Both the position numbers and the translations under genes were made by a program. A DNA stretch of 28,874 nucleotides from Caldilineaceae bacterium (GTDB lineage Bacteria > Chloroflexota > Anaerolineae > Caldilineales > Caldilineaceae): contig JACSRH010000212.1 in the NCBI GenBank assembly GCA_014879855.1, positions 1 to 28,874 of the forward strand, written 5' to 3'. The notes under the pieces were generated by a model. That model worked only from the letters and a program-made list of their open reading frames with translations, was not told the DNA's origin and did not search any database. Below are positions 1 to 14,194 of this stretch, piece after piece. Every line of letters begins with the position of its first letter. The stretch's first letter is position 1.

Positions 1-2398
1 TCCACAGCCCCACGCGCACGCTGTCGGGCTGGTAGATGAGGTCGAACGCCACGACGCCTGCCGGAATCGGAATGCCCAGCAAAGTGAGATCGGCGCGCAG
101 CGGCGCCAGCGGCGGCGCACCCACGTTCTTCGGCCATTGTCTGGCGACAATGCGCCAGCCCGGCATCCAGTTTTCACTGACCACCAGCAGGCCAGGCGTC
201 TCGCTCTCCACCCTCAACGCAAGCCGTCCCGGCGCAAGCTGGGTCAGTTGCACGCTGGCTGGCGCCAACAATGAAGATGGTTTTTCTCTGCGAATCTCTG
301 CGTCTCCGCGTCTCTGCGTCAAATCTCCTTCCAAATCAGCCTGCGACGGCAGGATCGCCTGTCGCTCCAGGTCGAAGGTATGGTCGCCCAACAATCGCGC
401 CGCCTCCTCATCTTCGGCGAAGATTGCTTCCGGCGCGACCCACGCACGCGGGTTGGACGCCGCCAGCCGGTGCAGATAGGTGGCGTCGGTGCTTTGCGGG
501 AATTCAGCCAGCAGTGTAGACCGCGTGAACAGCTCGCGGCGCCAGGTCAGGACATGGGTGACGCCGGTCAGCCGCCACATGCGGTCGAGCGGGAACTCGT
601 CAAAGAGCCGCGCGTAGCGCGCCAGGCGCAGCGGACTGGATCCCCACACGTCTTCGACGCCCACGCGCATGGCGTAATCCTCGTAGGTGCGGAATTCATT
701 GTACACACGTCCGCCCGCGACGCTTCCTCCTGAATCTTCTCCGCGAACCTCTGCCTCTCCGCGTTTCTGCGCCGAAAATGCCCCGGACCCCGCGGCCGCT
801 TGCACGGCTTCCACCTCCGGCGCCAGGAGCACCTTGCGCGCGGGGCTGAATGAATCCAGGTTGGTTTGAAAATTGGCCCAGAAAAGATTGGCGAACACTA
901 GCAGACCCAGCAACACTGTCCGTTCCCGGCTCCAGCCGGGGAGACGCAGCAACAGCGCAAAGCCGGCTGCCAGCCCTATTGCCAGCGCCGCCAACAGCAG
1001 AAAACGTCCCTGTCCGATCGCCGTCTGGCCGGGAAGTTGCCAGAGCAGACCGAATAGATAGACCCCGCCGATCACCAAACCCGCGTAGAGCGTTGCCAGC
1101 CAGGAGCGTATGGTCATCGGCAACAGGCGCACGGCCAATACACCGTACCCGGCCAACACGCTCAACCCGAACGCTGCCAGGAACGCGGCGCGCTCCTGCC
1201 CGCGGAAGAGATCAAAGCCCGGCGCCCAACGATAGAAGAGTGGGTAGAGAAACGCGTTGTCGCCGAAGGAAAGCAGCAACGCCAACAGCGCCAGCGCCAG
1301 AAAGAAGAACACGCCGCCGCGCGGCGCCAGGCTGGTGCGTCTCTCCACGGCCATCACAACCGGCTGCCAGTGCTCGCGCTGTACAGCCGCGCCGACCGCA
1401 ATAAACGCCAGCCCCAGCCCGATCACGCCGATGTAGAGCGGCGAGTAAGCGGTCAATACGCCAGACAGCAGCAGTTGCCAGACATCCTGCAACGGGAAGC
1501 CGCCGCTGACATAGGCATAATCCACCGCGGCGCGCACGCTGAGCTGCGCAAACTCCACGCTGGGCAAGAGCTGCGCCGCGCTCAGTCCCAAGAACGTCGC
1601 CAACGCCAGCCCCGCGCCGAGGACTGCCACGACCACATTGCCCGCTCCGCGCAAAGTCCGCGCTTGCGACCCCAGCAGCACGAGCAGCCACGCCCCGGAC
1701 GCGTAGCCAATATAGAGAAAAGTCTGCGTGTGGCCAGCCAGCAGGCTGACCGCGCCGGCAATGCCGGTTGCCAGCCACCATCCCCAGCGACGGGGCGATG
1801 CGACCGCGTGGCTCATCGACCACAGGATCAACGGCAGCCAGATCGCGGTGCGCAGGATGGCAAGCTGCACCGGCGGGTAGCCGGTCAGGTAGCCGGAGAA
1901 AGCGAAGCAGATGCCGGCCATCAACCCCGCATCATGACGTTGAGTCAATCGCCGCACCAGCAAATAGGTGAACCAACCGCCCAGCGCTATCTGCAGCATC
2001 GCTTCGATCTGCAGGAAATAAAGCCGTGCAGCCGCGCCTGAAAGCGGCAGCGTCACAGCCAGCAGCAGCGTGCTGAGAGGGTAGAACACGCCTGCTTGCA
2101 CGTCAGCCAGAAAAGGATGGCCGCTATAGGTGTAAGGGTTCCACAGCGGCAGCCTCCCTGCAAGCATTTCCTGTTGATAAAACAGGCTGAATGGCAGGAA
2201 ATGGTGTGTGAAGTCGCCGTCGGGGAAAGTGCGCAGTCCCAGCAGCACCGGCGCGTAGAAGAACGCCGTCAATCCCAGCAGCACCAACAGCGCCCGTGCT
2301 GCGCGTCGGCGATACTGTCGCTGCGCGCTGTCTGCATCGGCGGCGCGTGTGCGGCTTTGTGGTTCGGATAAGCATTCAGGCGGGATCGAGTCGCGCAC
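1..2398 (-). CDS. YfhO-like multi-pass membrane glycosyltransferase (C-terminus cut by window edge)
   Basis: An open frame of 799 codons runs off the left edge. I chose GTG at 2398 because AGGAG lies 6 nt upstream; it follows the previous gene's stop by 19 bp. The N-terminal loop after the first membrane helix reads LWNPYTYSGHPFLADVQAG, and FDLFRGQERAAFLAAFG lies mid-protein; both resemble the bacterial YfhO membrane family. Many hydrophobic helices follow, then a C-terminal extracytoplasmic domain with PGLLVVSENWMPGWRIVA and, at the edge, IPAGVVAFDLIYQPDSVRVG, which normally precedes the last helix. Probably only the terminal few dozen residues are missing. YfhO proteins are GT-C-fold enzymes implicated in glycosylating envelope polymers such as lipoteichoic acid; the acceptor here is unknown. 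Two dispersed-repeat copies are read in frame (near residues 541-555 and 691-706). Family assignment is fairly sure, substrate not. Confidence 0.85.
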   Translation of the reverse strand, partial: MRDSIPPECLSEPQSRTRAADADSAQRQYRRRAARALLVLLGLTAFFYAPVLLGLRTFPDGDFTHHFLPFSLFYQQEMLAGRLPLWNPYTYSGHPFLADVQAGVFYPLSTLLLAVTLPLSGAAARLYFLQIEAMLQIALGGWFTYLLVRRLTQRHDAGLMAGICFAFSGYLTGYPPVQLAILRTAIWLPLILWSMSHAVASPRRWGWWLATGIAGAVSLLAGHTQTFLYIGYASGAWLLVLLGSQARTLRGAGNVVVAVLGAGLALATFLGLSAAQLLPSVEFAQLSVRAAVDYAYVSGGFPLQDVWQLLLSGVLTAYSPLYIGVIGLGLAFIAVGAAVQREHWQPVVMAVERRTSLAPRGGVFFFLALALLALLLSFGDNAFLYPLFYRWAPGFDLFRGQERAAFLAAFGLSVLAGYGVLAVRLLPMTIRSWLATLYAGLVIGGVYLFGLLWQLPGQTAIGQGRFLLLAALAIGLAAGFALLLRLPGWSRERTVLLGLLVFANLFWANFQTNLDSFSPARKVLLAPEVEAVQAAAGSGAFSAQKRGEAEVRGEDSGGSVAGGRVYNEFRTYEDYAMRVGVEDVWGSSPLRLARYARLFDEFPLDRMWRLTGVTHVLTWRRELFTRSTLLAEFPQSTDATYLHRLAASNPRAWVAPEAIFAEDEEAARLLGDHTFDLERQAILPSQADLEGDLTQRRGDAEIRREKPSSLLAPASVQLTQLAPGRLALRVESETPGLLVVSENWMPGWRIVARQWPKNVGAPPLAPLRADLTLLGIPIPAGVVAFDLIYQPDSVRVGLW
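281..328 (-). repeat. In-frame copy of dispersed ACGCAGAGACGC-type repeat
   Basis: On the minus strand this reads as overlapping ACGCAGAGACG / GCGGAGACGCAGAG / TTCGCAGAGAAA units. It encodes TQRRGDAEIRREK inside the C-terminal extracytoplasmic domain of the YfhO-like protein and is absent from the usual family pattern at this place. The same core occurs at 735-778 and in the intergenic hairpin at 27830-27937. Confidence 0.7.
735..778 (-). repeat. Second in-frame copy of the dispersed repeat
   Basis: The minus strand has GCGCAGAAACGCGGAGAGG followed by CAGAGGTTCGCGGAGAAGA, a diverged copy of the repeat at 281-328. It is translated as FSAQKRGEAEVRGEDS between EAVQAAAGSGA and the conserved stretch GRVYNEFRTYEDYA. 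The frame stays open on both sides. Confidence 0.65.
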
Positions 2399-2417
2399 GC
2401 CATTCTCCTGCACGCGA

Positions 2418-4898
<2,481 letters not shown>

Positions 4899-5049
4899 GA
4901 ATCATCTCAGCGCGCCAGGCGCAGTCGAGTTGGACAAGGCAACACGTCGGGTTGATGGCCCGACTTACGCATGGCTGCAAGAGTGACGCGGGTCGTTGAC
5001 GCAACCGATCGGGCGACCAGCCCAACCGACGAACAGCCGCGTCCAAAGG

Positions 5050-5901
5050 TTAGTGGTGAGTCATTGTGTGGCGCAATCCATAAAAACGCAGGTGCAACAC
5101 AGCCGCTGTGTATTGTTGGAAAATCGACCAGAAGCCGGTTTTGCTGTCGCCATGCCGGCGCAGAATATAGAAGACTGGCACTTCCAGAATCTTCCAATTC
5201 TGTCGCCAGGCCGCCAACAGAAGGCGAATAAAATAATCGCCATACCCGTAAAAGATGGCGGGAAAAAGCGGCGCCAGCGAATAGAGTCGCTCGCGGCGAA
5301 TTGCAAAATAGCCGCTCAGATTATCCTGGATCTGGGTCTGGAAGAGGGCGCGAATGAAAACATTATACAACTGGCTGAAATGATAGCGGAGGCGATCTTC
5401 CATGCCACCGCGCATGACAAAGCGGCTGCCAATGACCAGGTCGTAATAGCGCAGCAAATCCACCATCTGCGGGATCAGCGCCGGGTCATGGTTGAAGTCG
5501 GTGTCCATGACGACCAGCGTGCGCCCCTGCGCCGCAATCAGCCCGTCGCGGATGGAATTCGCCAGTCCCTTTTGCTGTGTCCGCACAAACAGGCGCACCG
5601 TCGTGTGCTCCTCACCGGGAAGCTGGCCTTCACCATGTGCGTCGATGTTGTAGCGCTGGCGCACGACTTCCGCGGTGCCGTCCGGGCTGTTGTCGTCCAC
5701 AACCAGCACTTCGTAGACATAGCCCCCCGGTGCGACCTCACGGCGGATGGCGTCGATCAGGTCGCAGATGTTGTCGCGCTCGTTATAGGTGGGCAGGACG
5801 ACGGAAACGTCGATGGCGCGCGGCGCCTGTTGGGTAGTTGATCTTTGCGTAGTCACAAAAAGAGATTGTACAGAAGAAATGCTCAAAACCGGAAACAGCA
5901 T
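5050..5901 (-). CDS. Family 2 glycosyltransferase, polyprenol-phosphate-mannose synthase-like
   Basis: The catalytic GT-A core begins with DVSVVLPTYNERDNI, followed by the nucleotide-binding VVDDNSPDGT and the metal-site segment VVMDTDFNHDP. Then come IGSRFVMRGGMEDRLR and DNLSGYFAIRRE. This is the order and spacing of DPM1-type enzymes, which move a sugar (typically mannose from GDP-mannose) onto polyprenyl phosphate at the cytoplasmic face. No C-terminal membrane domain is visible, as in soluble DPM1. The frame is open up to ATG 6003, but that start would overlap the aminotransferase by 50 bp and add about 34 unconserved residues. I therefore prefer ATG 5901, though its ribosome site (GGAG two bases away) is poor. 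The neighbouring GT-C genes are plausible users of the lipid-linked sugar. The sugar itself is inferred. Confidence 0.85.
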   Translation of the reverse strand: MLFPVLSISSVQSLFVTTQRSTTQQAPRAIDVSVVLPTYNERDNICDLIDAIRREVAPGGYVYEVLVVDDNSPDGTAEVVRQRYNIDAHGEGQLPGEEHTTVRLFVRTQQKGLANSIRDGLIAAQGRTLVVMDTDFNHDPALIPQMVDLLRYYDLVIGSRFVMRGGMEDRLRYHFSQLYNVFIRALFQTQIQDNLSGYFAIRRERLYSLAPLFPAIFYGYGDYFIRLLLAAWRQNWKILEVPVFYILRRHGDSKTGFWSIFQQYTAAVLHLRFYGLRHTMTHH

Positions 5902-5953
5902 GGCTCCGCCGAACGTGTTTGTGGATGCCGAAGTTGTTGGCGATGCTGAAGCT

Positions 5954-7104
<1,151 letters not shown>

Positions 7105-7108
<4 letters not shown>

Positions 7109-9225
7109 GATTCGTCCTGTTTTACCTCTATCTCCACTGTTCCCAACTCCGGCTCAATGCCCGCGGGGTTGCCGGCCGCGTCGATCCAGGTCAGTGGCTC
7201 CAAACTATCGGCATCATAGACCAGGACGCGCACGGCGTAGCTTCCCGGCGCGAGAGCTTCAGGGAGAGTGAGCATGTAAACGCCGAGCGGGCGATCCTCC
7301 GGCTGCCATTGATCCGGCGCACGGTGGCGGTCGTTGAGCAGCCGCTCGTCTGCCTGCGCCAGACGATTGCCGCTCGCGTCATGCAGGGCGACGCGCGCTT
7401 TGAGCGGACGGTCGCTGGCGCTGCCCGGCACGCGCTGCCAGCGCAGCACCACGGGCAGGGGCTCGCCCGGCGTCAACGGCGTTGCCGGCAGCGACGCTTC
7501 GAGCAACTGCACCGCCTGCTCGAATTGGAAATTTACTGGTTGCAGCGCCGGCGCCAGTTCAAAGTGCGTAGGCGGCGCCAACTCCCACCAATCGATGGCA
7601 TAGCCTTGGAACCACTGCTCCCCCGCGTGGCGACCGTACTTGTCGAGCAAGAAGTGGACGGCCCGCCGTGGGTCGGTGTCGCTTTCGTACCATTGCACCC
7701 AGAAGACGCGTCGCGCCGCGCCCGCCGCTTCCGTCAACGACTGGTCAAGCGTGTTGATATCGACGAACAGGTAGCGCGCGGCCGGCGTTTCACCTGGGGG
7801 TGTGGGCGCGGCCGCGTCAAGCGTGTAGGGTTGATAGTAGAAGCCGAACGGGTACTTCTGGTCGACAAAAATCACATCTCCCGGCTGCGTGTTGGCGCGC
7901 AGCCAATCCGTCACCTCGGCAATGTGCTCACGATCATAGCGGCTGTCGTAGAGGTCGGCCTGCGCGGCCTGCGCCAGCCCGATTGCCAGCGCAATCAGCA
8001 GCAGGTAAGGCAAGAAGCGCCGCCAGCGTGCAAACCCGGCCAGTCCCGTCGCGATTAAAGTATAAAGCGCGGGCGTGACAAAACTTGCATAACGCACATT
8101 GAACGCATTGCGATCCAGCACGGCCACATAATAAAGCGCCAGCCCTCCGAAAAGCCAGGTGAGGGTGAAGAGGAGTGGGGAGACAAAAAGATTGGGAGAT
8201 GGGGAGATGGGGAGATGGGGAGATGGGAGATGGGGAGATTGGAGATGGGGAGATGGGAGATGGGGAGATTGGAGATTGGAGATCGTTTCCTTGGCGCCAA
8301 GTTTCGTGCTCCCCACCACCAGGCCCACCACGACGACGGCCAGCACTCCCCACAACCAGACGTCACCCGCGCCGCCGAGCAGCGCTGGGTCGTAGGCATA
8401 GCCACCGACGTACGCCTGCCAGTTCTGGCGCAAATATTCACCGGCAGTGACGATAGCGATATTGGGATTCTCGTATTCTGGTATCTGGCGCAAGGCAATG
8501 GGCGCGATGGGCAGGACGAGCATCGTCATCAGCAGACCGTGCGCCAGCACCACGCCCACTTCACGCCAGCGCGCGGGCCGGAGCAACGCCCAGACCCCCC
8601 ACCATCCATACCATGCCACGAGGACAAAGGCCGCGTTGTAGTGAGTCAGCAGCGCTGCGCTCGAAAATAAGACGAACAAGAGCGACGGTTTGCTGAACAG
8701 GCTATGCTGCGCATCGCGGCGGCGCGCAAGCTGATCCAGAAAGAGCACCGCGGCCGCGGTCAGCAGGGCGAACCCCAGCGCGTACATGCGCGCTTCCTGA
8801 CTTTCGGCCAGCCAGAAGGGCGACAACGCACCGATCCCTGCCGCCAGCAGCCCGGCAGTGACGCCGCCCACGCGCCGTCCCAGCGCCAGCAGCAAGGCAA
8901 CGCCGATGACGCCGGCAAAGACGCTCAGCAGCCTGGTGAAAAACGCCAGCAGCGCCGGCGGCTGTCCAATGGCGATGCCAAACAGCAGACCCCAGCCATG
9001 CAGCAGCCAGTAGTAAAAGGGTGGTTGAATGTCCAGTTCGGGAGCGGTGGCGATGTGCAGCAGTGGTCGCAGCGCCACATCGATGTTGCGCGCTTCGTCC
9101 CACCAGATGTCCTGGCGGGTCAGCTCGTGAAGCCGAATTGCAAAGGCGCCAAGCAAAACCGCGATCAGCGCCAGTCGCAGCCATGTCGAGGCCGCGGGCG
9201 TGCGGCGGTCAGCGGAAAGATGCAT
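7105..9225 (-). CDS. GT-C (GT39/ArnT-like) membrane glycosyltransferase
   Basis: About 706 residues from ATG 9225. The frame is open up to 9318, but that longer start would run into the spacer after the upstream gene and adds a charged, unconserved stretch. The first periplasmic loop has QDIWWDEARNIDVALRP (D43/E44) and LDIQPPFYYWLLHGW (about 65-78), the classic donor/acceptor site pattern of PMT/ArnT-like enzymes. SPFWLAESQEARMYALG follows in the third loop region. About ten helices precede a soluble C-terminal domain. Residues about 314-345, between two membrane helices, are encoded by a GGGAGAT microsatellite and read as Leu-Pro/Gln-Ser-Pro-His repeats. The protein likely transfers a sugar from a polyprenyl-phosphate carrier; the acceptor is unknown. 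It overlaps the aminotransferase gene by 4 bp. Confidence 0.85.
8191..8284. repeat. GGGAGAT/GGAGATT microsatellite within a coding region
   Basis: About 94 bp made of GGGGAGAT, GGGAGAT and GGAGATT units. It lies inside the GT-C gene and keeps its frame open, encoding a Pro/Ser/His/Leu-rich loop. The other two minus-strand frames are also open across it, as expected for a stop-free simple repeat. Confidence 0.9.
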
Positions 9226-9275
9226 ATCTGCGCCATTGTAGCGCAGAGCGGCATACTTTAGAAACGCAGACTCCT

Positions 9276-9917
9276 TTATGCATTTACTTTTTCTGCTGTA
9301 AAGTCGGGATTTTCCCACAAGATCAGCGTTGCCCAGTTATCGGAGGCGCTGTCCTCAATGTAATTCTGGAGCAGATTGCGCACGACGAACCCTTCTTTTA
9401 ATTGAAAGCTCAGGGTTGGATCCTTCAGCTCGCCGGCCACGACCTTGTCCACGTAGGCGCGCGCACACATCTGATGCTTGTAGCGTGCAAAACCGGGCAG
9501 CAAGCCACCCGCCACGATCCCGCGCTTGTTGTGGCTGCGCACCAGCGCCTTGCGCGCCTGGTAGATCATTTTGCCGATGCTGCGTCCGCGATAGTCCGGA
9601 TGGACGCTGATGTCGGCGCCGTAGTAATAGGGGCCGTCCGGGTTGTGATTGCGGAAATAAAAGTTGTCACAGAACTCGGTGAAGGTATGCGTTGGCTGAT
9701 CGAAGTCGAAATCACAGAAAAAGCCCGACCCTTGCCCGATCACGCGTTCGCCATCGAGTACGACGATCTGGCCTGCGGCAAAATGCGTGTATTGGCTGGC
9801 AAAGTGCTCCGTGCGCATCAGTTCTTGGACGCCGAGGGTCGGATAAATGAGCCGCTGCAACGCTTCGAGCTGCACAAAATGTTCAGGTGCGATGGTGGAA
9901 ATCGTGTAGTGTGTCAT
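9276..9917 (-). CDS. GNAT family N-acetyltransferase
   Basis: 213 residues starting MTHYTIST, with GAGG 8 nt upstream of ATG 9917. The open frame extends further upstream, but that part only shadows the alkyltransferase-like gene in another frame. The acetyl-CoA binding motif A is clear: ADISVHPDYRGRSIGKMIYQ, with the R/Q-x-x-G-x-G/A type loop appearing as RGRSIGKM. A conserved tail FQLKEGFVVRNLLQNYIED follows. It probably acetylates a small molecule or protein amine; the substrate is unknown. The start lies 10 bp after the stop of the upstream gene (9928), so the two likely form one transcript. Confidence 0.88.
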   Translation of the reverse strand: MTHYTISTIAPEHFVQLEALQRLIYPTLGVQELMRTEHFASQYTHFAAGQIVVLDGERVIGQGSGFFCDFDFDQPTHTFTEFCDNFYFRNHNPDGPYYYGADISVHPDYRGRSIGKMIYQARKALVRSHNKRGIVAGGLLPGFARYKHQMCARAYVDKVVAGELKDPTLSFQLKEGFVVRNLLQNYIEDSASDNWATLILWENPDFTAEKVNA

Positions 9918-9927
9918 AACATTAACC

Positions 9928-10377
<450 letters not shown>

Positions 10378-10489
10378 GCGGATTCACCGGCTGGCCTGCC
10401 GTCCTCCAGATCACGCCATCGTTCTGTACGCTGATGAATGGAGTATAGCCGAAAGGCCAGCAGCGCAAGAAACAGAAGCCGTGGCTGTG

Positions 10490-10954
10490 TTACGCAGCGT
10501 CACCCTCATGCCTCATCACCACCAACCGGCGAGGCTCACCTGTCACGAGGGCGATCATGTGCAGGAGCGTATTGCCGATCCAGGAGATGCCGCGCAGCGA
10601 GCGCGGCATTTCTGCGCGCGCCAATGGGCGGAACCCGAATGATAGGTAATAACGCTCGTTGTGGTCGGCGCAGTAGAGATAGAGCGGGGTCGGCGTCAGC
10701 GAAATGATGGTCGTCACGATCGCACCGCCGATGCCCGCACCCTGACGATCCGGCGCCACGGCAATCGAGGCCAGCTCGCGCACGCCGTCGCCGTGCAGCT
10801 TGACTTGGCCCGTCCCGACCATGCGGCCGTCTGCGTCGGCCACGATAAAGCGGCGCCAGTCCAGCCCCAACGGGTTGAGGCCCGCCTGGCGGATCAGCGC
10901 GGTGATGGCCGGCTGGTCGGCGGCGGTGGCTCTTCTGAGGATCGTCGCTGTCAT
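10490..10954 (-). CDS. Small GNAT family N-acetyltransferase
   Basis: 154 residues. The N-terminal part ILRRATAADQPAITALIRQA is the usual beta1-alpha1 of GNATs, and motif A reads LASIAVAPDRQGAGIGGAIV with the QGAGIG pyrophosphate loop. YYLSFGFRPL near residue 110 is the typical last helix/strand. An AAGGA ribosome site lies about 10 nt before ATG 10954. It sits 30 bp downstream of the MoxR gene's stop and could be the last gene of that run. The 112 bp between its stop side and the ATL gene hold nothing I recognise. Substrate unknown. Confidence 0.85.
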   Translation of the reverse strand: MTATILRRATAADQPAITALIRQAGLNPLGLDWRRFIVADADGRMVGTGQVKLHGDGVRELASIAVAPDRQGAGIGGAIVTTIISLTPTPLYLYCADHNERYYLSFGFRPLARAEMPRSLRGISWIGNTLLHMIALVTGEPRRLVVMRHEGDAA

Positions 10955-10984
10955 GCTGGAAAGCTTCCTTTGCTAAGCTGGTTG

Positions 10985-11932
<948 letters not shown>

Positions 11933-11945
11933 ACTCACCTGACAT

Positions 11946-13199
11946 TTATCGAATGGTGTGCAGTAGATGATCGACGCGCGCCGCCAGATTGACGATCTGT
12001 TGCTCGCTTGGACGGCCTGCCAGCCCTGTCAAGGTTGCCCGCACATCGCCAAGCTGATCATCCGTCAGCACCGGAGATGCGTAGGCCAGCGCGCGCAAAA
12101 ATTGTTCATCGGGCAGGTCGGCGAGGATGGCGCGGCGCCGCGCCAGCCCACCTTTCAGCCGGTTGTGATGATGGCGCGCCAGTTCGGTGTGCTCATGCGC
12201 ACGGCGATGCAGGTTGGCCATGGCGTGCACATACTCGGCCGCCTCGCGCCCACGCGTTTGCTCTATGTTCACAAGCGGCGGGCCAAGCCGGCGTCCTTGC
12301 AACAACAAGAAAATTCCCGCAACGACCAACGCAAAGAGCGTCGCCCAGCCGGTCGGTGTGCGATAAAGCCAATCCTGCAGCGTGGCGATCTGCTCGCCGA
12401 CGCGACTGAACCCGAAGAGATGGTAGGCGTCAAAGACGATCACGCCGCCTGCCGGTGCGTTGCGCAGCAGGGCAGGCAGCAGCTCGCCCTGTTCGTATGC
12501 TTTCAGGTTGCTATTGGTGAGGTCGACGCCAGGCGCCAGATGCCAGACGACGCCATCACCCACTGGCTGGACGGCCGCGACGACTTTGCTGGCCGCGTGC
12601 TCGACAAGCGTGTCACGATCGTCTTCTGCGCCAGCCAGCACCAGCACCGGCACGGCCCGCGGCGCTTCGCTCAGATCGAGCGTGACGCCGGGTGCAAACC
12701 ACTCGCGGGGGTACAGGCGTCTGCCTTCAGGAAGCAGCGGCTGCACCTGCACTTGCTGGTTCCTGTGGCTCAGCACGGATGCCAGCCGCACGCCAAAACT
12801 TTCGGCCAGATGGCGATCCTCGCCGGTGGGGCCGATCAGCACCAACGTGCGCCCCTTTTCCACCCACTGCCGCAGGGAAGCCGCCTCCGCCGCAGTGTAG
12901 GTAAGCTGGTTCGGATAGACAAAAAGCAGGTCGGCGTTATCCGGCAAGTTGAAGCCAAGACCTCCTGTGCGCTGCACCGTGTAGCCAAGCTCCTCCAGCC
13001 ACAGGCGCAGACCCAGCAGGCCCGCGGGGTGGCTGGCGTCCAAGTCATACGGGATCGGCTCCGGCGGCGGCGTGGTTATCAGGGCCGCCACGATCAACAG
13101 CGCGGCTAGCGCGGCGATCGCCAACGGTGTGCCGAGCGCGCGCAGCGCGGCCGGCAGATGGACGCGGCGTCGTGCACGAATTGGCGCCTGACCCATCAT
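11946..13199 (-). CDS. DUF4350 membrane protein
   Basis: 417 residues. A short basic N-terminus precedes a membrane helix (about 24-44). An extracytoplasmic domain follows with PEPIPYDLDASHPAGLLGLR and LEELGYTVQRTG, then ADLLFVYPNQLTYTAAEA and GRTLVLIGPTGE. This matches the DUF4350 fold, a GATase-like alpha/beta domain. A second helix (about residues 300-322, TGWATLFALVVAGIFLLLQG) leads to a cytoplasmic tail of about 95 residues. Its ATG overlaps the stop of the upstream gene as TAATG. DUF4350 proteins commonly accompany MoxR and DUF4129 genes in membrane-associated clusters; the biochemical role is unknown. Confidence 0.85.
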   Translation of the reverse strand: MMGQAPIRARRRVHLPAALRALGTPLAIAALAALLIVAALITTPPPEPIPYDLDASHPAGLLGLRLWLEELGYTVQRTGGLGFNLPDNADLLFVYPNQLTYTAAEAASLRQWVEKGRTLVLIGPTGEDRHLAESFGVRLASVLSHRNQQVQVQPLLPEGRRLYPREWFAPGVTLDLSEAPRAVPVLVLAGAEDDRDTLVEHAASKVVAAVQPVGDGVVWHLAPGVDLTNSNLKAYEQGELLPALLRNAPAGGVIVFDAYHLFGFSRVGEQIATLQDWLYRTPTGWATLFALVVAGIFLLLQGRRLGPPLVNIEQTRGREAAEYVHAMANLHRRAHEHTELARHHHNRLKGGLARRRAILADLPDEQFLRALAYASPVLTDDQLGDVRATLTGLAGRPSEQQIVNLAARVDHLLHTIR

Positions 13200-14194
13200 T
13201 AAGGTCGCTCCTTGGACGCGGCGGGCGTGGCCGCGCGGCGCTCGAGATCGTCGACGGCAGCCTGATAGTGCTCAAAAGTCGCCTGGTCAGGCTCGTGCAC
13301 GCCATACCAGACATCGTCGAACACCTCGACGACCGATTGCAAAGACGTATGCACCGGATGCGTCGCGGGTGTGTGCGCCAGCACTTCGCGGTTGGTAAGG
13401 CTGGGGTCGCGCGCCACAATGCGCTGTTCCTGCAAGGTCAACAGCGCGGCGAGGTAGAGATGGCGCACTGCCGCGCGGTAGTCGCCGCCCTGCGCAAACC
13501 GACCGGCCGCCATACGCGCGGCCGCCGGCGTGGCAGGCAATGCTCCCTCTTGTGCGCGCGTGGCGGCCGCCTCGCCGATAAAGCTCTGTAACACCGTTTG
13601 CAGCCAGCGCGCCAGCAGAAAGATCAACAGCGCAGCCGCAACGGCGACGACGCTCCAGCCGGCGATTTGGGCAATGGTGGTCTCTACGGGGCCAGCTTCA
13701 GGGTTGCCTATGGGATCAACGGCCCAGCGGTCGAACAGGTCGGCAAGCCAGCCGCGCAGTTGATCAAGCAGCGACTCCTGCTGCTGAAACGCGGGGCCGG
13801 CCAGCACCTGCTCTAAAACAGCGAGACGGGCTGCACTCTGATCTTGCGCCGCGGCGTCCAGTTGCGCGGCCACTGTATCCAGGCGATCCTGTGCGACTGG
13901 CGCCTCAAGTTCAGCATCGTCCCCTAACAAGGGCGCAACTGTCATGCGTTCGCCCGAATTCAACTCGACTTGCTCCAGTGTGGCAATGTGACGCCGGACT
14001 TCTTCCAGCTTGGCGGGATCAGCTTGCAGCGTGGACGCGGCCTCGCGTACGGCCTCCTGATAGGCCGCCACTGGCACGGTGGCTGCGTCGCCTTCCTGGG
14101 CGCGTATGACAGGCGGCGCGAGCAGAAAAGCCGTTATTGTCATGAGCAGAACAATGGCGCGCGCAAGTCGCCGTGCAACGATGTGCTTCATCAT
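13199..14194 (-). CDS. DUF4129-domain membrane protein
   Basis: About 331 residues starting MMKHIVARRLA. The start ATG overlaps the upstream stop as ATGA, which favours it over earlier in-frame codons in the low-complexity stretch. A signal sequence (about 1-33, ending APPVIRAQ) is followed by an extracytoplasmic helical region rich in Ala/Gln/Glu. A membrane helix (SVVAVAAALLIFLLARWL) then precedes a C-terminal cytoplasmic DUF4129 domain with GDYRAAVRHLYLAALLTLQE and DPSLTNREVLAHT, which is the family signature. DUF4129 occurs at the end of transglutaminase-like proteins and next to MoxR ATPases. Function is unknown; the setting suggests an envelope complex with its two downstream neighbours. 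Confidence 0.85.
   Translation of the reverse strand: MMKHIVARRLARAIVLLMTITAFLLAPPVIRAQEGDAATVPVAAYQEAVREAASTLQADPAKLEEVRRHIATLEQVELNSGERMTVAPLLGDDAELEAPVAQDRLDTVAAQLDAAAQDQSAARLAVLEQVLAGPAFQQQESLLDQLRGWLADLFDRWAVDPIGNPEAGPVETTIAQIAGWSVVAVAAALLIFLLARWLQTVLQSFIGEAAATRAQEGALPATPAAARMAAGRFAQGGDYRAAVRHLYLAALLTLQEQRIVARDPSLTNREVLAHTPATHPVHTSLQSVVEVFDDVWYGVHEPDQATFEHYQAAVDDLERRAATPAASKERP

Noticed and set aside
1212..1823. 203-codon minus-strand frame and short frames at 2124-2375
   Set aside because: They are alternate-frame shadows of the YfhO-like gene, whose own frame has no stop before the window edge.
4945..4963. Small hairpin GTCGGG/CCCGAC between the GT2 and GT-C genes
   Set aside because: A 6-bp stem without a U-tract in a 151-bp gap is too weak to call a terminator; no gene or RNA is recognisable there.
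11967..13109. 380-codon plus-strand open frame
   Set aside because: Antisense shadow of the DUF4350 gene, with atypical His/Arg/Gln composition.
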